A stretch of 37,593 nt of DNA from CAZVCJ01 sp964625745. GTDB lineage: Bacteria; Chloroflexota; Anaerolineae; VGOG01. The notes under the pieces were generated by a model. That model was not told the origin of the DNA. It did not search any database and was given only the letters and a program-made list of their open reading frames with translations. The number at the start of each line of letters is the position of its first letter. Position 1 is the stretch's first letter. Shown piece by piece: positions 15,102-23,261 of the stretch. Both the position numbers and the translations under genes were made by a program. Location: positions 1 to 37,593 of the forward strand of contig CAZVCJ010000016.1 in the NCBI GenBank assembly GCA_964625745.1, given 5' to 3'.

Positions 15102-15174
15102 TGGGCCCACTTGGACTCGAACCAAGAACCGACCGGTTATGAGCCGGTTGCTCTGCCTATTGAGCTATGGGCCC
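15102..15174 (-). tRNA. tRNA with CAT anticodon (tRNA-Met, elongator-like)
   Basis: Acceptor stem GGGCCCA/TGGGCCC, D-arm AGCTCAATAGGCAGAGC, anticodon loop CTCATAA and T-arm with GGTTCGAGTCC. Discriminator A; CCA is not encoded. The CAT anticodon could also belong to an Ile2 tRNA modified by TilS; elongator Met is preferred. Third in the Pro-Gly-Met operon. Confidence 0.9.
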
Positions 15175-15175
15175 A

Positions 15176-15247
15176 AGCGGGAGACGAGATTTGAACTCGC
15201 GACAGCCTGCTTGGAAGGCAGGAGCTCTACCACTGAGCTACTCCCGC
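15176..15247 (-). tRNA. tRNA-Gly (TCC)
   Basis: Acceptor stem GCGGGAG/CTCCCGC, D-arm AGCTCAGTGGTAGAGC, anticodon loop CTTCCAA, T-arm GAGTTCAAATCTC. Discriminator T; CCA not encoded. One base separates it from tRNA-Met. Confidence 0.95.
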
Positions 15248-15252
15248 ACGAG

Positions 15253-15326
15253 TCGGGGCGGGCGGACTTGAACCGCCGACCTCAGCGTCCCAAACGCTGC
15301 GCGCTGGCCAACTGCGCTACGCCCCG
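15253..15326 (-). tRNA. tRNA-Pro (TGG)
   Basis: Acceptor stem CGGGGCG/CGCCCCG, D-arm AGCGCAGTTGGCCAGCGC, anticodon loop TTTGGGA, T-arm GCGGTTCAAGTCCGC. Discriminator A; CCA not encoded. First gene of the tRNA operon. Confidence 0.95.
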
Positions 15327-15335
15327 GCTGCTAAT

Positions 15336-15364
15336 AGTATAAACGATTTGCCCCAAAACGTCAA
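15336..15364 (-). promoter_or_regulatory. Promoter of the tRNA operon
   Basis: Minus strand TTGACG at 15364-15359, a 17-base spacer and TATACT at 15341-15336, ten bases before tRNA-Pro. Confidence 0.8.
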
Positions 15365-15368
15365 GCTC

Positions 15369-17084
15369 TCACCTCACCCAGGATATACTCTGATCCAGCC
15401 AATCGGGGAACTCAGGCCCGAGGTCGAAGACTTTGGTCTGGTCGCTCCCGTCGGGTTTCATGAGGTAGAGGGCCCAGCCCCCGTCACGATCGGAGACGAA
15501 AGCGATGTATCGCCCGTCGGGAGACCAGGCGGGCAGGCCATCGTTGGCCTCGTTGATGGTCAGCCGCCTGACCTCTGGAAAGGATATCCCAACTGTATAG
15601 ACCTCCCAGTTGCCGTCGTGATCGGACATGTAGGCAATTTGAGTCCCATCGGGGGACCAGGCCAGCCCGATGTCGCGGGGGTCAGCCGTGATCAAGATGG
15701 GACTGGATAGGTGTTCATCGGTGGTGAAGCGGATGCCGCAGTGTCCACCGTCCTCATTGCAGCCTGTATAGGCCAATTGACCAGTGGGCCCCCAGGCCGG
15801 CGCCCAACCAGAGACCAGCTCCATAGCCTCCCCCTGCCCATCAGCAGAGGCGACATAAATCCGCCACGTATTCTGTACCACGTTGTAGATGACGAAGGCG
15901 ATCCGCACACCATCAGGCGACCAGGTGGGATAGCCAGCTTCATCTGAGGTGGTGATGCTCGTTTCGTTGTTTCCATCTATGGCCACAGTATGGAGACCGG
16001 GCTTTTGACTTCGTCGTGAGCGAAAGGCGATTCGTTGCCCGTCGGGGCGGAAGCTAGGCTGATCGGCCAAGCTGACCACTCTGACCCAGTGCATGTCCTC
16101 CGCGTACACGACGAAGATTTCGTAAACTTCCCTCCCTTCGTCGTAGACGGGCAGGGCGATTTTGCCCATCGGCAAACCACTGGTATATCCAGGGACAACG
16201 GCGCTGGTGGTAGCAGGCGTCGGCGCTATCCCCAAACACAGCCGGTTGGCTTCAACTCTTTTCTCTTCCCCAGCTTCATCGGGCTGGATTTCGAGCGCCA
16301 GCGAGTATTGATCCTTTGCCGAACACCACTCGTGTTGCCCGGTGTAAAGGTCTCCTCTATTCAAGTAGGCATCGTAGAGGCGCTGTTTCACGTCTATGTA
16401 GTCGGGCTCAATGCTGTACAACTCGTAGAAGTTAGTGATGGCCTTGTCCCAGTCGGCGCCCCAATAGCTTATGGCCGTCAGGTAGAGCGCGGCCAGCTTC
16501 CTCTGTTTCAGAGCATCTTCCTGGGCTGGCTTCAGCTCCAGAGCTTTGTCCAGATAACGCAGGGCTTCCTCCAGCCGCCCCTCGTTGACCAATTCCAAGC
16601 CCTGGTCATAGAAGGTTGTGAAGAACAGCTTCTCCACTGCCTCTGGCTCGTAGTCGGGATTCAGGGCGCGCAGCCGCTCTAACGTGGAGACCACATCCTC
16701 CCATTTTTCTTCGGCGTAAAAGGCTTGAGCCTGCTCAAACAAGCCAGCCGCGACCTGTTTCTGAACCTCGACTGTTGGTGTTTCCTGGGCTGCGAGCCTG
16801 TCTTTAGCTTCGCCTAACTTCTCCGCGGCATCCTGGTAATCCGGCACCAGACGCAGGGTCAGTTCCAACTCAGCCACGGCGAGTTCGTATTCCCCGTTCT
16901 CCAGGTGGGCCAGGCCCGCAGCGTAATGTTCCCCCGCTGTCTCTTGGGTCAGACGGTCGCGCTTTTGCAGCCCGTGGTAGACTCCCAGCGCCCCGATAAC
17001 CAGGATGGCCACGAGCAAGAGAACGACGAAAAGGGCTAATCCCTTAAGCCAGATTGGGGCTGTTTGGCGAAGTCTGTTCCGCGT
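15369..17084 (-). CDS. Membrane-anchored TPR and TolB-like beta-propeller protein
   Basis: About 571 residues if begun at 17084. An N-terminal segment RNRLRQTAPIWLKG precedes a single membrane helix (roughly residues 16-37). TPR-like helices follow to about residue 290 (YAAGLAHLENGEYELAVAEL), then PD40-type propeller blades such as SPDGTQIAYMSD and SPDGRYIAFVSD. The soluble part should face outward; a role as a sensor or assembly scaffold is a guess. No ATG, GTG or TTG exists in frame before a TTG at 17018 that would cut the membrane helix. GGGAGG lies 7 bases before an ACG at 17084, so an ACG start or a base error is likely. Its promoter is at 17223-17252. Confidence 0.75.
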   Translation of the reverse strand, partial: TRNRLRQTAPIWLKGLALFVVLLLVAILVIGALGVYHGLQKRDRLTQETAGEHYAAGLAHLENGEYELAVAELELTLRLVPDYQDAAEKLGEAKDRLAAQETPTVEVQKQVAAGLFEQAQAFYAEEKWEDVVSTLERLRALNPDYEPEAVEKLFFTTFYDQGLELVNEGRLEEALRYLDKALELKPAQEDALKQRKLAALYLTAISYWGADWDKAITNFYELYSIEPDYIDVKQRLYDAYLNRGDLYTGQHEWCSAKDQYSLALEIQPDEAGEEKRVEANRLCLGIAPTPATTSAVVPGYTSGLPMGKIALPVYDEGREVYEIFVVYAEDMHWVRVVSLADQPSFRPDGQRIAFRSRRSQKPGLHTVAIDGNNETSITTSDEAGYPTWSPDGVRIAFVIYNVVQNTWRIYVASADGQGEAMELVSGWAPAWGPTGQLAYTGCNEDGGHCGIRFTTDEHLSSPILITADPRDIGLAWSPDGTQIAYMSDHDGNWEVYTVGISFPEVRRLTINEANDGLPAWSPDGRYIAFVSDRDGGWALYLMKPDGSDQTKVFDLGPEFPDWLDQSISWVR

Positions 17085-17150
17085 GGTGATACCTCCCTAT
17101 TGCTCTGCGGGGATTGCGTGCAGCCTGCGGTTGCCTCCCGCTTTTGGTCT

Positions 17151-17190
17151 GGATCCGGCGCTTGTCCTGAGCCTGCCGAAGGGATCCGGG
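17151..17190. repeat. Repeat of the TCCTGAGCCTGCCGAAGGG family
   Basis: A shortened copy of the dispersed repeat, bounded by GGATCCGG on both sides, in the leader of the TPR/propeller gene. Confidence 0.5.
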
Positions 17191-17222
17191 CCGAGCAACA
17201 CTTGATTGGCTGAGTAAGGGAA

Positions 17223-17252
17223 ATTATAATCTTTTTCGACTATCTTGTCCAA
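17223..17252 (-). promoter_or_regulatory. Promoter of the TPR/propeller gene
   Basis: Minus strand TTGGAC at 17252-17247, an 18-base spacer and TATAAT at 17228-17223. It is divergent from the peptidase promoter and leaves a leader of about 130 bases. Confidence 0.65.
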
Positions 17253-17258
17253 TTGGCC

Positions 17259-17287
17259 TTGACTTGTGTTCAGTATAGTGATATTAT
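17259..17287 (+). promoter_or_regulatory. Promoter of the M28-type peptidase gene
   Basis: TTGACT at 17259-17264, a 17-base spacer and TATTAT at 17282-17287, just before the GGAGG and ATG at 17324. Confidence 0.7.
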
Positions 17288-17323
17288 ATAGGCGTGAAAC
17301 GTAAAACGCGAGAGGAGGCGATT

Positions 17324-19312
17324 ATGTTCAAGAAAGTTATCGAAGCTATCCGAGAAGAGTTCTCAGGGCAGGCGGCTAAGGGCTACGTGATAGACATCAC
17401 CCGCTATCACCGCATGCAGGCCAGCCCTGGTTTTCGCCAGGCAGCCCATTATTGCCTGGAGCAGTTACGCGAGGCGAGCGTCCAGGGCGAGATCATATCC
17501 TTCCCCGCAGATGATACGACCCAGTACTGGTCGGCTCGCATGTTCCAGGAATGGGAGGTTACGGAAGCCGCTTTGCACCTCGTCGAGCCAGAGGATGAGC
17601 GACGCAAGCTGGCCGATTTCCGCGATTGCCCCATCTCCCTCATCCAGCGCAGCGCGCCTTTCGAGGGAGAAGCGGAGGTGGTTCTCCTGGAAGACGGCGA
17701 AGAGGAAGCGGACTATGAAGGGCTGCACCTGAAGGGCAAGGTGGTATTTACCAAAGGCGATCTGAACCGGGTGCGTGAGTTGGCTGTGGAGAGACGCGGC
17801 GCTGTGGGCATCATCTTCGACGGCATGAGGGAGACGCCGCCCGTCCGCGCTCGGATGGACGTGCCCGACGCCATCCAGTACACTTCTTTCTGGTGGTCAG
17901 GTCAAGAGAAGACGTGCTTCGGCTTCGTCCTCTCGCCTCGGGAGGGTGAGAAGCTGCGCTGCTTGATCGAGAAGCGAGCTCAGGACGGGGAGCCGCCAGT
18001 CAAGGTGCGGGCCAAAGTGGTCAGCCGTTTGTACGATGGGGAGATCGAGGTGGTCTCCGCTCTGATACCGGGGGAAACGGGGCAAGAGGTGGTGGTGGTG
18101 GCTCATCTCTGCCACCCCCGCCCCTCGGCCAACGACAATGCCTCAGGCTCGGCTGCCGCGCTGGAAATCGCTCGCGCCTTGCAAAAGCTGGTTGACGATG
18201 GGAAGCTGGCCCAGCCCAGGCGAGGCATCAGGTTCCTGTGGGTGCCTGAGATGACGGGCACTTACGCCTACCTGGCTACCCATGAGGATGAGATCGAGCG
18301 CCTGGTGGCCGGCCTCAACCTGGACATGGTGGGCCAAAACCAGGAGATGTGCGGGAGTTCCTTTCTCATCGAGCGCCCGCCCCAGGCTATGTCCTCCTTT
18401 GCCCCTGTTCTCCTGGAGCGCCTGCGGGAGGAGCTTTTGAGCGAGACCTCAGCCCTGGGGGGAACGGGAGAATACGCCCTTTTCCGCCACGCCGTGATCC
18501 CTTTCTCCGGCGGCAGCGACCACTACATCCTGTCCGATCCCTCGGTGGGGGTGCCCACGCCCATGATCATCCAATGGCCCGACAAATTCTACCACACCTC
18601 CCAGGATACCCCCGACAAAGTTGACCCCGCCATGATGGGCCGCGTAGGGAGCCTGGCGGCGACCTACGCCTACTTCCTGGCCAGCGCTGGTCAGGAAGAG
18701 GCCGTCTGGCTGGGCTACGAGATGGTGGCCCGCTTCAAGCGGAACCTCGTGCAGTTGGTTCAGGAAAAGGTCACCGAGAGGACAGAGGGGAGAGGGACTG
18801 TCACCTTACTTCGCAAGAAGGTTGCCTATCTGGTTGAGCGAGGGCAGCAAGCCCTGGCGTCGCTGAAGCGGCTAAGCCCTGAGATCGCTATCGAGGGGTG
18901 GCAGGGGGAAGTGACCGAGTTCGCCGGGAGGGAACTGGCCAGGGGCGAAGAGGCCATCGGGGTCTTGGCGAAGGGGCAGGATTGGGCCGAGCTGCCGGAG
19001 GAACCAATGCCGGACGAATGGGATGAGAAGGCGGCGAGAATCGTGCCCCAGCGGCTATATCGCGGCCCCATCTCCTTGCGTCCTTATCTACGTCAACTGA
19101 GCGAGGAAGAACAGGAGCAGGTGTGGCAATTGTCCCAGGAACACAAGAAGGGATTTTTCACCCTGCCCACCCTGGCTGTGTATTGGGCCGATGGGAAGCG
19201 CAGCCTGCTGGAAATCGCCGACTTGATAGAGCTGGAGACTGGCCAGCGCGACGTGGAGCTCCTGGTTGAATACTTCCAGACGCTAGACAAGCTTAACTTG
19301 ATCGAATTGTAG
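17324..19312 (+). CDS. M28-like zinc aminopeptidase (DUF4910 type)
   Basis: About 662 residues. Residues 100-240 hold a PA-like inserted domain (LKGKVVFTKGDLNRVRELA, then GAVGIIFDGM). The M28-like catalytic part shows AHLCHPRPSANDNASG (His about 261, bridging Asp), WVPEMTG (catalytic Glu about 308), LNLDMVG (Asp about 332) and WPDKFYHTSQDTPDKVD (His about 423). The C-terminal 150 residues look like a winged-helix region (GKRSLLEIADLIELETGQ) of unknown role. No signal peptide is seen, so it is probably cytosolic. GGAGG 6 bases before the ATG at 17324 sets the start, not the upstream ATG at 17294. A terminator-like hairpin follows. Confidence 0.85.
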   Translation: MFKKVIEAIREEFSGQAAKGYVIDITRYHRMQASPGFRQAAHYCLEQLREASVQGEIISFPADDTTQYWSARMFQEWEVTEAALHLVEPEDERRKLADFRDCPISLIQRSAPFEGEAEVVLLEDGEEEADYEGLHLKGKVVFTKGDLNRVRELAVERRGAVGIIFDGMRETPPVRARMDVPDAIQYTSFWWSGQEKTCFGFVLSPREGEKLRCLIEKRAQDGEPPVKVRAKVVSRLYDGEIEVVSALIPGETGQEVVVVAHLCHPRPSANDNASGSAAALEIARALQKLVDDGKLAQPRRGIRFLWVPEMTGTYAYLATHEDEIERLVAGLNLDMVGQNQEMCGSSFLIERPPQAMSSFAPVLLERLREELLSETSALGGTGEYALFRHAVIPFSGGSDHYILSDPSVGVPTPMIIQWPDKFYHTSQDTPDKVDPAMMGRVGSLAATYAYFLASAGQEEAVWLGYEMVARFKRNLVQLVQEKVTERTEGRGTVTLLRKKVAYLVERGQQALASLKRLSPEIAIEGWQGEVTEFAGRELARGEEAIGVLAKGQDWAELPEEPMPDEWDEKAARIVPQRLYRGPISLRPYLRQLSEEEQEQVWQLSQEHKKGFFTLPTLAVYWADGKRSLLEIADLIELETGQRDVELLVEYFQTLDKLNLIEL

Positions 19313-19350
19313 AAAGGTGCAACGCACTTCGGAAGTGCGCTGCACCTTTA
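19313..19350 (+). terminator. Terminator-like hairpin after the peptidase gene
   Basis: AAAGGTGCA with CGCACTT pairs with AAGTGCG and TGCACCTTTA. The stem is long; the U-tract is short (TTTA), so termination may be partial and the next gene may be co-transcribed. Confidence 0.6.
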
Positions 19351-19369
19351 TCCAGTGAGGAGCGTCGGG

Positions 19370-20482
19370 ATGTACTTAGAACCGAGGAAGAGGAGAAGGA
19401 GGAAAAGATCTTCGCCCATTCGCGTGCTAATCCTGTTGATACTCATCGCGGCGGGTCTATACATTATCACTCAGCAGCCTGATTTGGTGCGCCCTTTCAA
19501 GCCTACCCCAGTCCCCACCAGGACCGCTCAATCGTATCTGGTGGAAGGCCAGGCCTTTTTTCGCGAGGGCAAGCTAGATGAGGCCATTGAAGCCTGCCGA
19601 GCAGCGACGGAACTCGAGCCTGAGGATGCTACGGCCTACGTGCGCCTGGCCAAGCTGTTGACGTTGCGTGGCCGCACGAGCGAGGCCGTGGACCTGGCCC
19701 GGCAGGCCGTCGAGCTCGACCCAAAGAGTGCGGATAGCCATGCCATTCTGGGCATGGCCCTGGACTGGGACGGCCAAATCGAAGAAGCCATCACGGCTTG
19801 CCTGCAAGCTGTCGAGCTCGATCCCAACTCGGCCGAGGCCTACGCCTATCTCGCTGAGGCCTACGTGGACGCGGAGCGCTGGGATAGAGCGTTGGAGGCT
19901 GCTGAGGAAGCCGTCTGGCTTGACGATGGCAGTGTTGATGCCCATCGCAACCTGGGCTACGTTCTGGAGAAACAGGGGGATTACGAAGGGGCTATCGCCG
20001 AATACGAAATCGCAGTGTCCCTTCAGCCTAAGCTAAGCTATCTCTACATCGGCCTGGGCCGCAACTACCGCGTGTTGGACGATTACGACCTGGCTATTGA
20101 TCAGTTCCAAAAGGCCATTGAAGTTGATCCCAACAGTCCTGAGGGCTACGACCAACTGGGCTGGACCCATTATCACTCAGGGGATTATGAGCTGGCCATA
20201 ATTGAGCTGGAGAGGGCCATCGAGGTTGATCCTGAGTACGCCAGTACCTATGCGCACCTGGCCATTATCTACTACGTGAAGCGAAACTACGAGGACGCCA
20301 TACCCAATTTTGAGCAGGCCATTGAGCTGGGAATCCAGTCTGAGGAGTACTACTATGAGCTTGGCCTCTCGTACGTTTACCTGGGCGAGTGCGACAAGGC
20401 CATTCCGTGGCTAGAGAAGGCGCTGGAGCTAAACCCCGACTCTGATCCGGCCTGGGGTGGATTGGAGCTTTGTGGGGATTAA
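19370..20482 (+). CDS. Membrane-anchored TPR repeat protein
   Basis: About 370 residues. A basic start (EPRKRRRRKRSS) and one membrane helix near residues 17-35 anchor it, followed by a PTPVPTRT linker. About nine 34-residue TPR units follow (for example FFREGKLDEAIEACRAATEL and DYELAIIELERAIEVDPEY). TPRs mediate protein binding; the partner is unknown. GAGGAG 8 bases before the ATG at 19370 makes it a better start than GTG at 19355. It converges on tRNA-Sec. Confidence 0.85.
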   Translation: MYLEPRKRRRRKRSSPIRVLILLILIAAGLYIITQQPDLVRPFKPTPVPTRTAQSYLVEGQAFFREGKLDEAIEACRAATELEPEDATAYVRLAKLLTLRGRTSEAVDLARQAVELDPKSADSHAILGMALDWDGQIEEAITACLQAVELDPNSAEAYAYLAEAYVDAERWDRALEAAEEAVWLDDGSVDAHRNLGYVLEKQGDYEGAIAEYEIAVSLQPKLSYLYIGLGRNYRVLDDYDLAIDQFQKAIEVDPNSPEGYDQLGWTHYHSGDYELAIIELERAIEVDPEYASTYAHLAIIYYVKRNYEDAIPNFEQAIELGIQSEEYYYELGLSYVYLGECDKAIPWLEKALELNPDSDPAWGGLELCGD

Positions 20483-20494
20483 AAAAGGGGATAG

Positions 20495-20590
20495 CGGGAG
20501 TGGATGGGAGTCGAACCCACCTTGGCCGCTTTCGCAGCACCCACCAACGGTTTTGAAGACCGCGGAGCCCACCGGGACTCAACCACTCCC
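20495..20590 (-). tRNA. selC: tRNA-Sec (TCA), selC
   Basis: A 96-base tRNA with an 8-bp acceptor stem GGGAGTGG/CCACTCCC, a 6-bp D-stem (GAGTCC/GGGCTC), anticodon loop CTTCAAA (UCA) and a long variable arm capped by GCTGC-GAAA-GCGGC. These are marks of bacterial selenocysteine tRNA. Discriminator G; CCA not encoded. A T-run follows its 3' end. It charges serine, converted to selenocysteine by SelA and delivered by SelB to UGA codons; those genes are not in this window. Confidence 0.93.
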
Positions 20591-20610
20591 CCGACAACGG
20601 CAATGGTAAT

Positions 20611-20639
20611 AGCATATACCATTTTCGCCATTTAGTCAA
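20611..20639 (-). promoter_or_regulatory. Promoter of tRNA-Sec
   Basis: Minus strand TTGACT at 20639-20634, a 17-base spacer and TATGCT at 20616-20611, 20 bases before the tRNA. It is divergent from the greA promoter. Confidence 0.8.
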
Positions 20640-20645
20640 GCTGAC

Positions 20646-20674
20646 TTTACAAATAGATCAATTTGGTTTATAAT
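20646..20674 (+). promoter_or_regulatory. Promoter of greA
   Basis: TTTACA at 20646-20651, a 17-base spacer and TATAAT at 20669-20674. A transcript would start near 20681. Confidence 0.8.
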
Positions 20675-20680
20675 AATGCC

Positions 20681-20721
20681 ACGGTTGATTACCGGCTGAG
20701 AGGGGGCACTCTCAGTTTTTG
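20681..20721 (+). terminator. Early terminator in the greA leader (possible short leader RNA)
   Basis: Right after the predicted start site come a small hairpin (CGGT/ACCG) and a 7-bp stem CTGAGAG/CTCTCAG followed by TTTTTG. Most transcripts would end after about 40 bases. A second hairpin, CCCTCAC/GTGAGGG at 20763-20784, lies closer to the gene. Confidence 0.75.
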
Positions 20722-20809
20722 TCGTATAATAGCTGGTTTTCGCATATCGTGATCCAGTCGCTCCCTCACTGAACTCGGTGAGGGCTAGTCTTTGTCAAGT
20801 GGGGGAAGC

Positions 20810-21277
20810 ATGACCGCACAAACGACCTTCCTGACTCCAGAAGGGCTCAAAAAGCTGGAGGAAGAACTGGAATACGCACGCACCGTGCGTCGCCGAGAGG
20901 TAGCCGAGCGACTCCGTGCTGTGTTCGAGGGGCAGGACGTCCTGGAGAACGCCGAGTACGAGGATGCCAAGAACGAACAAGCCTTTGTTGAAGGCCGCAT
21001 CTTGACCTTGGAGACGATCCTGAAGAGCGCTGTGATCATCGAGGAGGGCGGTCCCGCTGATAGGGTGGGCGTAGGTAGCCACGTGACGATAGCGGAGGAG
21101 GACGGGGAGTCGGAGACTTACCACATCGTCGGCTCAGCCGAGGCAGATCCCAAAAGTGGCCGCATCTCCAACGAATCTCCCCTCGGCAAGGCCCTGCTGG
21201 GTTATCGCATCGGCGATGAAATCATCGTCAACGCCCCCGACGGCGTCCTGAGTTTCCGGATTGTCGCCATCGAGTAG
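20810..21277 (+). CDS. greA: Transcription elongation factor GreA
   Basis: 155 residues, normal for GreA. The N-terminal coiled coil begins FLTPEGLKKLEEELEYARTV and carries the acidic tip ENAEYEDAKNEQ that triggers RNA cleavage in backtracked RNA polymerase. The C-terminal FKBP-like domain has VGVGSHVTI, VGSAEADPKSGRISNESPLGKALLG and GDEIIVNAPDG. GGGGGA 4 bases before the ATG at 20810 marks the start. lysS follows after 17 bases, so the two are likely one operon, with expression limited by the leader terminator. Confidence 0.95.
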   Translation: MTAQTTFLTPEGLKKLEEELEYARTVRRREVAERLRAVFEGQDVLENAEYEDAKNEQAFVEGRILTLETILKSAVIIEEGGPADRVGVGSHVTIAEEDGESETYHIVGSAEADPKSGRISNESPLGKALLGYRIGDEIIVNAPDGVLSFRIVAIE

Positions 21278-21294
21278 CCAGGCGAGGACAGAGA

Positions 21295-22767
21295 ATGGAG
21301 AAACTCGGCGATTTGGAGAGGCAGCGACATGTTAAGCTGGAGAGGATCAAGGAAAGGGGCATAGCACCCTATCCGCCGCGAGTCCAGCGCAGTCATACGG
21401 CGGCCGAAGCTCTCCAGGGATTCGAGGCCGGCGAACCTGAGAGGGAAATCAGTCTGGTTGGCAGGCTGATGAGCATCCGTGTGATGGGCAAGTCAACTTT
21501 CGCCCACATTGAAGACGGCAGCGGGCGCATCCAGATCTACCTGCGTCAGGACACCCTGGGGGAGGAGGCCTACGAATTCTTCAAGCAGGATTTCGACATC
21601 GGCGATTTCGTCGGGGCGACCGGGCGCCTCTTTCGCACCCGCACCGGCGAAGTCACTCTCCAGGTGGGGGATTTCAAGCTGCTGGCCAAATCGCTGCACC
21701 CCTTGCCTGACAAATGGCACGGTCTCAAGGACGTGGAGACCCGCTATCGGCAGCGCTACCTGGACCTCATCGCCAACGAGGAAGTGCGCCAGATTTTTGT
21801 GATCCGGGCCCGCGTCATCAGTGCACTGCGTCGTTTTTTGGACCAGCGAGGGTTCCTGGAGGTGGAGACCCCCATTCTGCAGCCCATCTACGGTGGGGCA
21901 GCAGCCAGGCCCTTCATCACCCATCATAACATTTTGGACCAGGACCTCTACCTCCGCATCTCCGATGAGCTTTACCTCAAGCGACTGATCATCGGCGGCT
22001 ACGAGCGGGTCTACGAGATCGGCAAGGACTTCCGCAACGAGGGCGTCTCCCATAAGCACAACCCAGAGTTCACCCAGTTGGAATTCTACCAGGCCTACGC
22101 CGATTACAACGACGTCATGGAGATGGCCGAACAGATGATCTCTTATGCGGCCCAGGAGGTGCTGGGCACGACTCGCGTTACCTATCAGGGAAACGAGATT
22201 GACCTTGCTCCGCCGTGGCCACGCCGCAGCCTGCGCCAGGCTATCAAAGAAGAATCGGGTATTGACTACGACGATCATCCCGATGCCCCAAGCCTGTGCC
22301 AGGCGATTCAAGCCGTCAGCGGCGATGTGGAGCCTACGGCCACGCGGGGCAAGCTCATTGATGTCCTTCTCTCCAACTACGTGGAGCCTAAGCTCATCCA
22401 GCCCACTTTTCTCGTTGATTACCCCTTGGAGCTCTCCCCCCTGGCCAAGCAAAAGCCGGCATCCTCAGAAACCGTGGAGCGCTTCGAGGGCTTCGCGGGG
22501 GGCATGGAGATCTGCAACGCCTATTCCGAGCTAAACGACCCCCTGGATCAGGAAGAGCGCTTCCTGTCGCACGGGCGCGCCTACGAAGCTGGCGACGAGG
22601 ATGCTCATCAGATGGACAGGGACTGGCTGACTGCTTTGAGCTACGGCATGCCGCCCACGGGGGGCTTTGGCATGGGCATTGATCGCTTGACCATGTTGTT
22701 GGCCGATCAGGCCTCCATTCGCGAGGTCATCCTCTTTCCCCACATGAGGACTAAGGAGCAGCGCTGA
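21295..22767 (+). CDS. lysS: Lysyl-tRNA synthetase, class II
   Basis: 490 residues. The N-terminal OB-fold anticodon-binding domain covers about residues 45-145 (ISLVGRLMSIRVMGKSTFAH). Class II motif 1 is FLEVETPILQPIYGGAAARP, motif 2 contains RNEGVSHKHNPEFTQLEFY, and motif 3 is GFGMGIDRLTMLL. GGMEICNAYSELNDP is typical of LysRS. It charges tRNA-Lys with lysine. It directly follows greA (17-base gap), a gene order found in several bacterial groups. Confidence 0.96.
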   Translation: MEKLGDLERQRHVKLERIKERGIAPYPPRVQRSHTAAEALQGFEAGEPEREISLVGRLMSIRVMGKSTFAHIEDGSGRIQIYLRQDTLGEEAYEFFKQDFDIGDFVGATGRLFRTRTGEVTLQVGDFKLLAKSLHPLPDKWHGLKDVETRYRQRYLDLIANEEVRQIFVIRARVISALRRFLDQRGFLEVETPILQPIYGGAAARPFITHHNILDQDLYLRISDELYLKRLIIGGYERVYEIGKDFRNEGVSHKHNPEFTQLEFYQAYADYNDVMEMAEQMISYAAQEVLGTTRVTYQGNEIDLAPPWPRRSLRQAIKEESGIDYDDHPDAPSLCQAIQAVSGDVEPTATRGKLIDVLLSNYVEPKLIQPTFLVDYPLELSPLAKQKPASSETVERFEGFAGGMEICNAYSELNDPLDQEERFLSHGRAYEAGDEDAHQMDRDWLTALSYGMPPTGGFGMGIDRLTMLLADQASIREVILFPHMRTKEQR

Positions 22768-22787
22768 ACTGGACTTCGGCCAATTTC

Positions 22788-22849
22788 TTCGTAGTGGCGA
22801 CTTCAGTCGCTTCCCACGGAGTCAGAGCGACTAAAGTCGCTACTACGAA
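22788..22849. repeat. 62-bp palindromic repeat between lysS and groES
   Basis: TTCGTAGT plus GCGACTT and AGTCGCT are mirrored by AGCGACT, AGTCGC and ACTACGAA. It folds into one long hairpin and may also end lysS transcription, though no U-tract follows. Confidence 0.7.
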
Positions 22850-22860
22850 CCATAGGCGAT

Positions 22861-22927
22861 TTGCGCGTTTGGCGATTTTGTGGTATTATATGTATTGCTT
22901 TTAGCACTCTCGACTTGAGAGTGCTAA
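22861..22927 (+). promoter_or_regulatory. groESL promoter with CIRCE operator
   Basis: TTGCGC at 22861, a 17-base spacer and TATTAT at 22884-22889, then a perfect CIRCE element at 22901-22927: TTAGCACTC, nine bases, GAGTGCTAA. CIRCE is the operator of the HrcA heat-shock repressor; it lies in the early transcribed region, as usual. HrcA itself is not in the window. Confidence 0.95.
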
Positions 22928-22963
22928 AATGCGAACCATAAAAATCGTAATGGAGGTAGGGAA

Positions 22964-23260
22964 ATGTCAATCAAGTTGAAGCCTTTGGGCGACCGTCTGA
23001 TTGTGGAGCCCACTGAGAGGGAGGAAGTGACGGCCAGCGGCATCGTCCTTCCGGAGACGGCCAAGGAGAAGCCACAGAAGGGCGAGGTCTTAGCCGTCGG
23101 TCCAGGCCGCCGGGACGAAGATGGAAAGCGCATCCCCATGGACGTCAAGGAGGGAGACCACGTCCTTTTCGCCAAGTATGCCGGCACCGAGGTCAAGCTG
23201 GAGACCGACCGCAAGGTCCTGGTGCTCAAGGAGAGCGATATCCTGGCAATTGTGGAGTAA
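22964..23260 (+). CDS. groES: Co-chaperonin GroES
   Basis: 98 residues. KLKPLGDRLIVEPTEREE at the N-terminus, the mobile loop TASGIVLPETAKEKPQKG, and KYAGTEVKL then ESDILAIVE at the end. It caps the GroEL ring during ATP-driven protein folding. GGAGG stands 8 bases before the ATG. It lies under CIRCE control and in operon with groEL. Confidence 0.97.
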   Translation: MSIKLKPLGDRLIVEPTEREEVTASGIVLPETAKEKPQKGEVLAVGPGRRDEDGKRIPMDVKEGDHVLFAKYAGTEVKLETDRKVLVLKESDILAIVE

Positions 23261-23261
23261 T

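Noticed and set aside
20495..20590. Opal suppressor or tRNA-Ser instead of tRNA-Sec
   Set aside because: The 8-bp acceptor stem, 6-bp D-stem and 96-base length fit selenocysteine tRNA and not serine tRNA.
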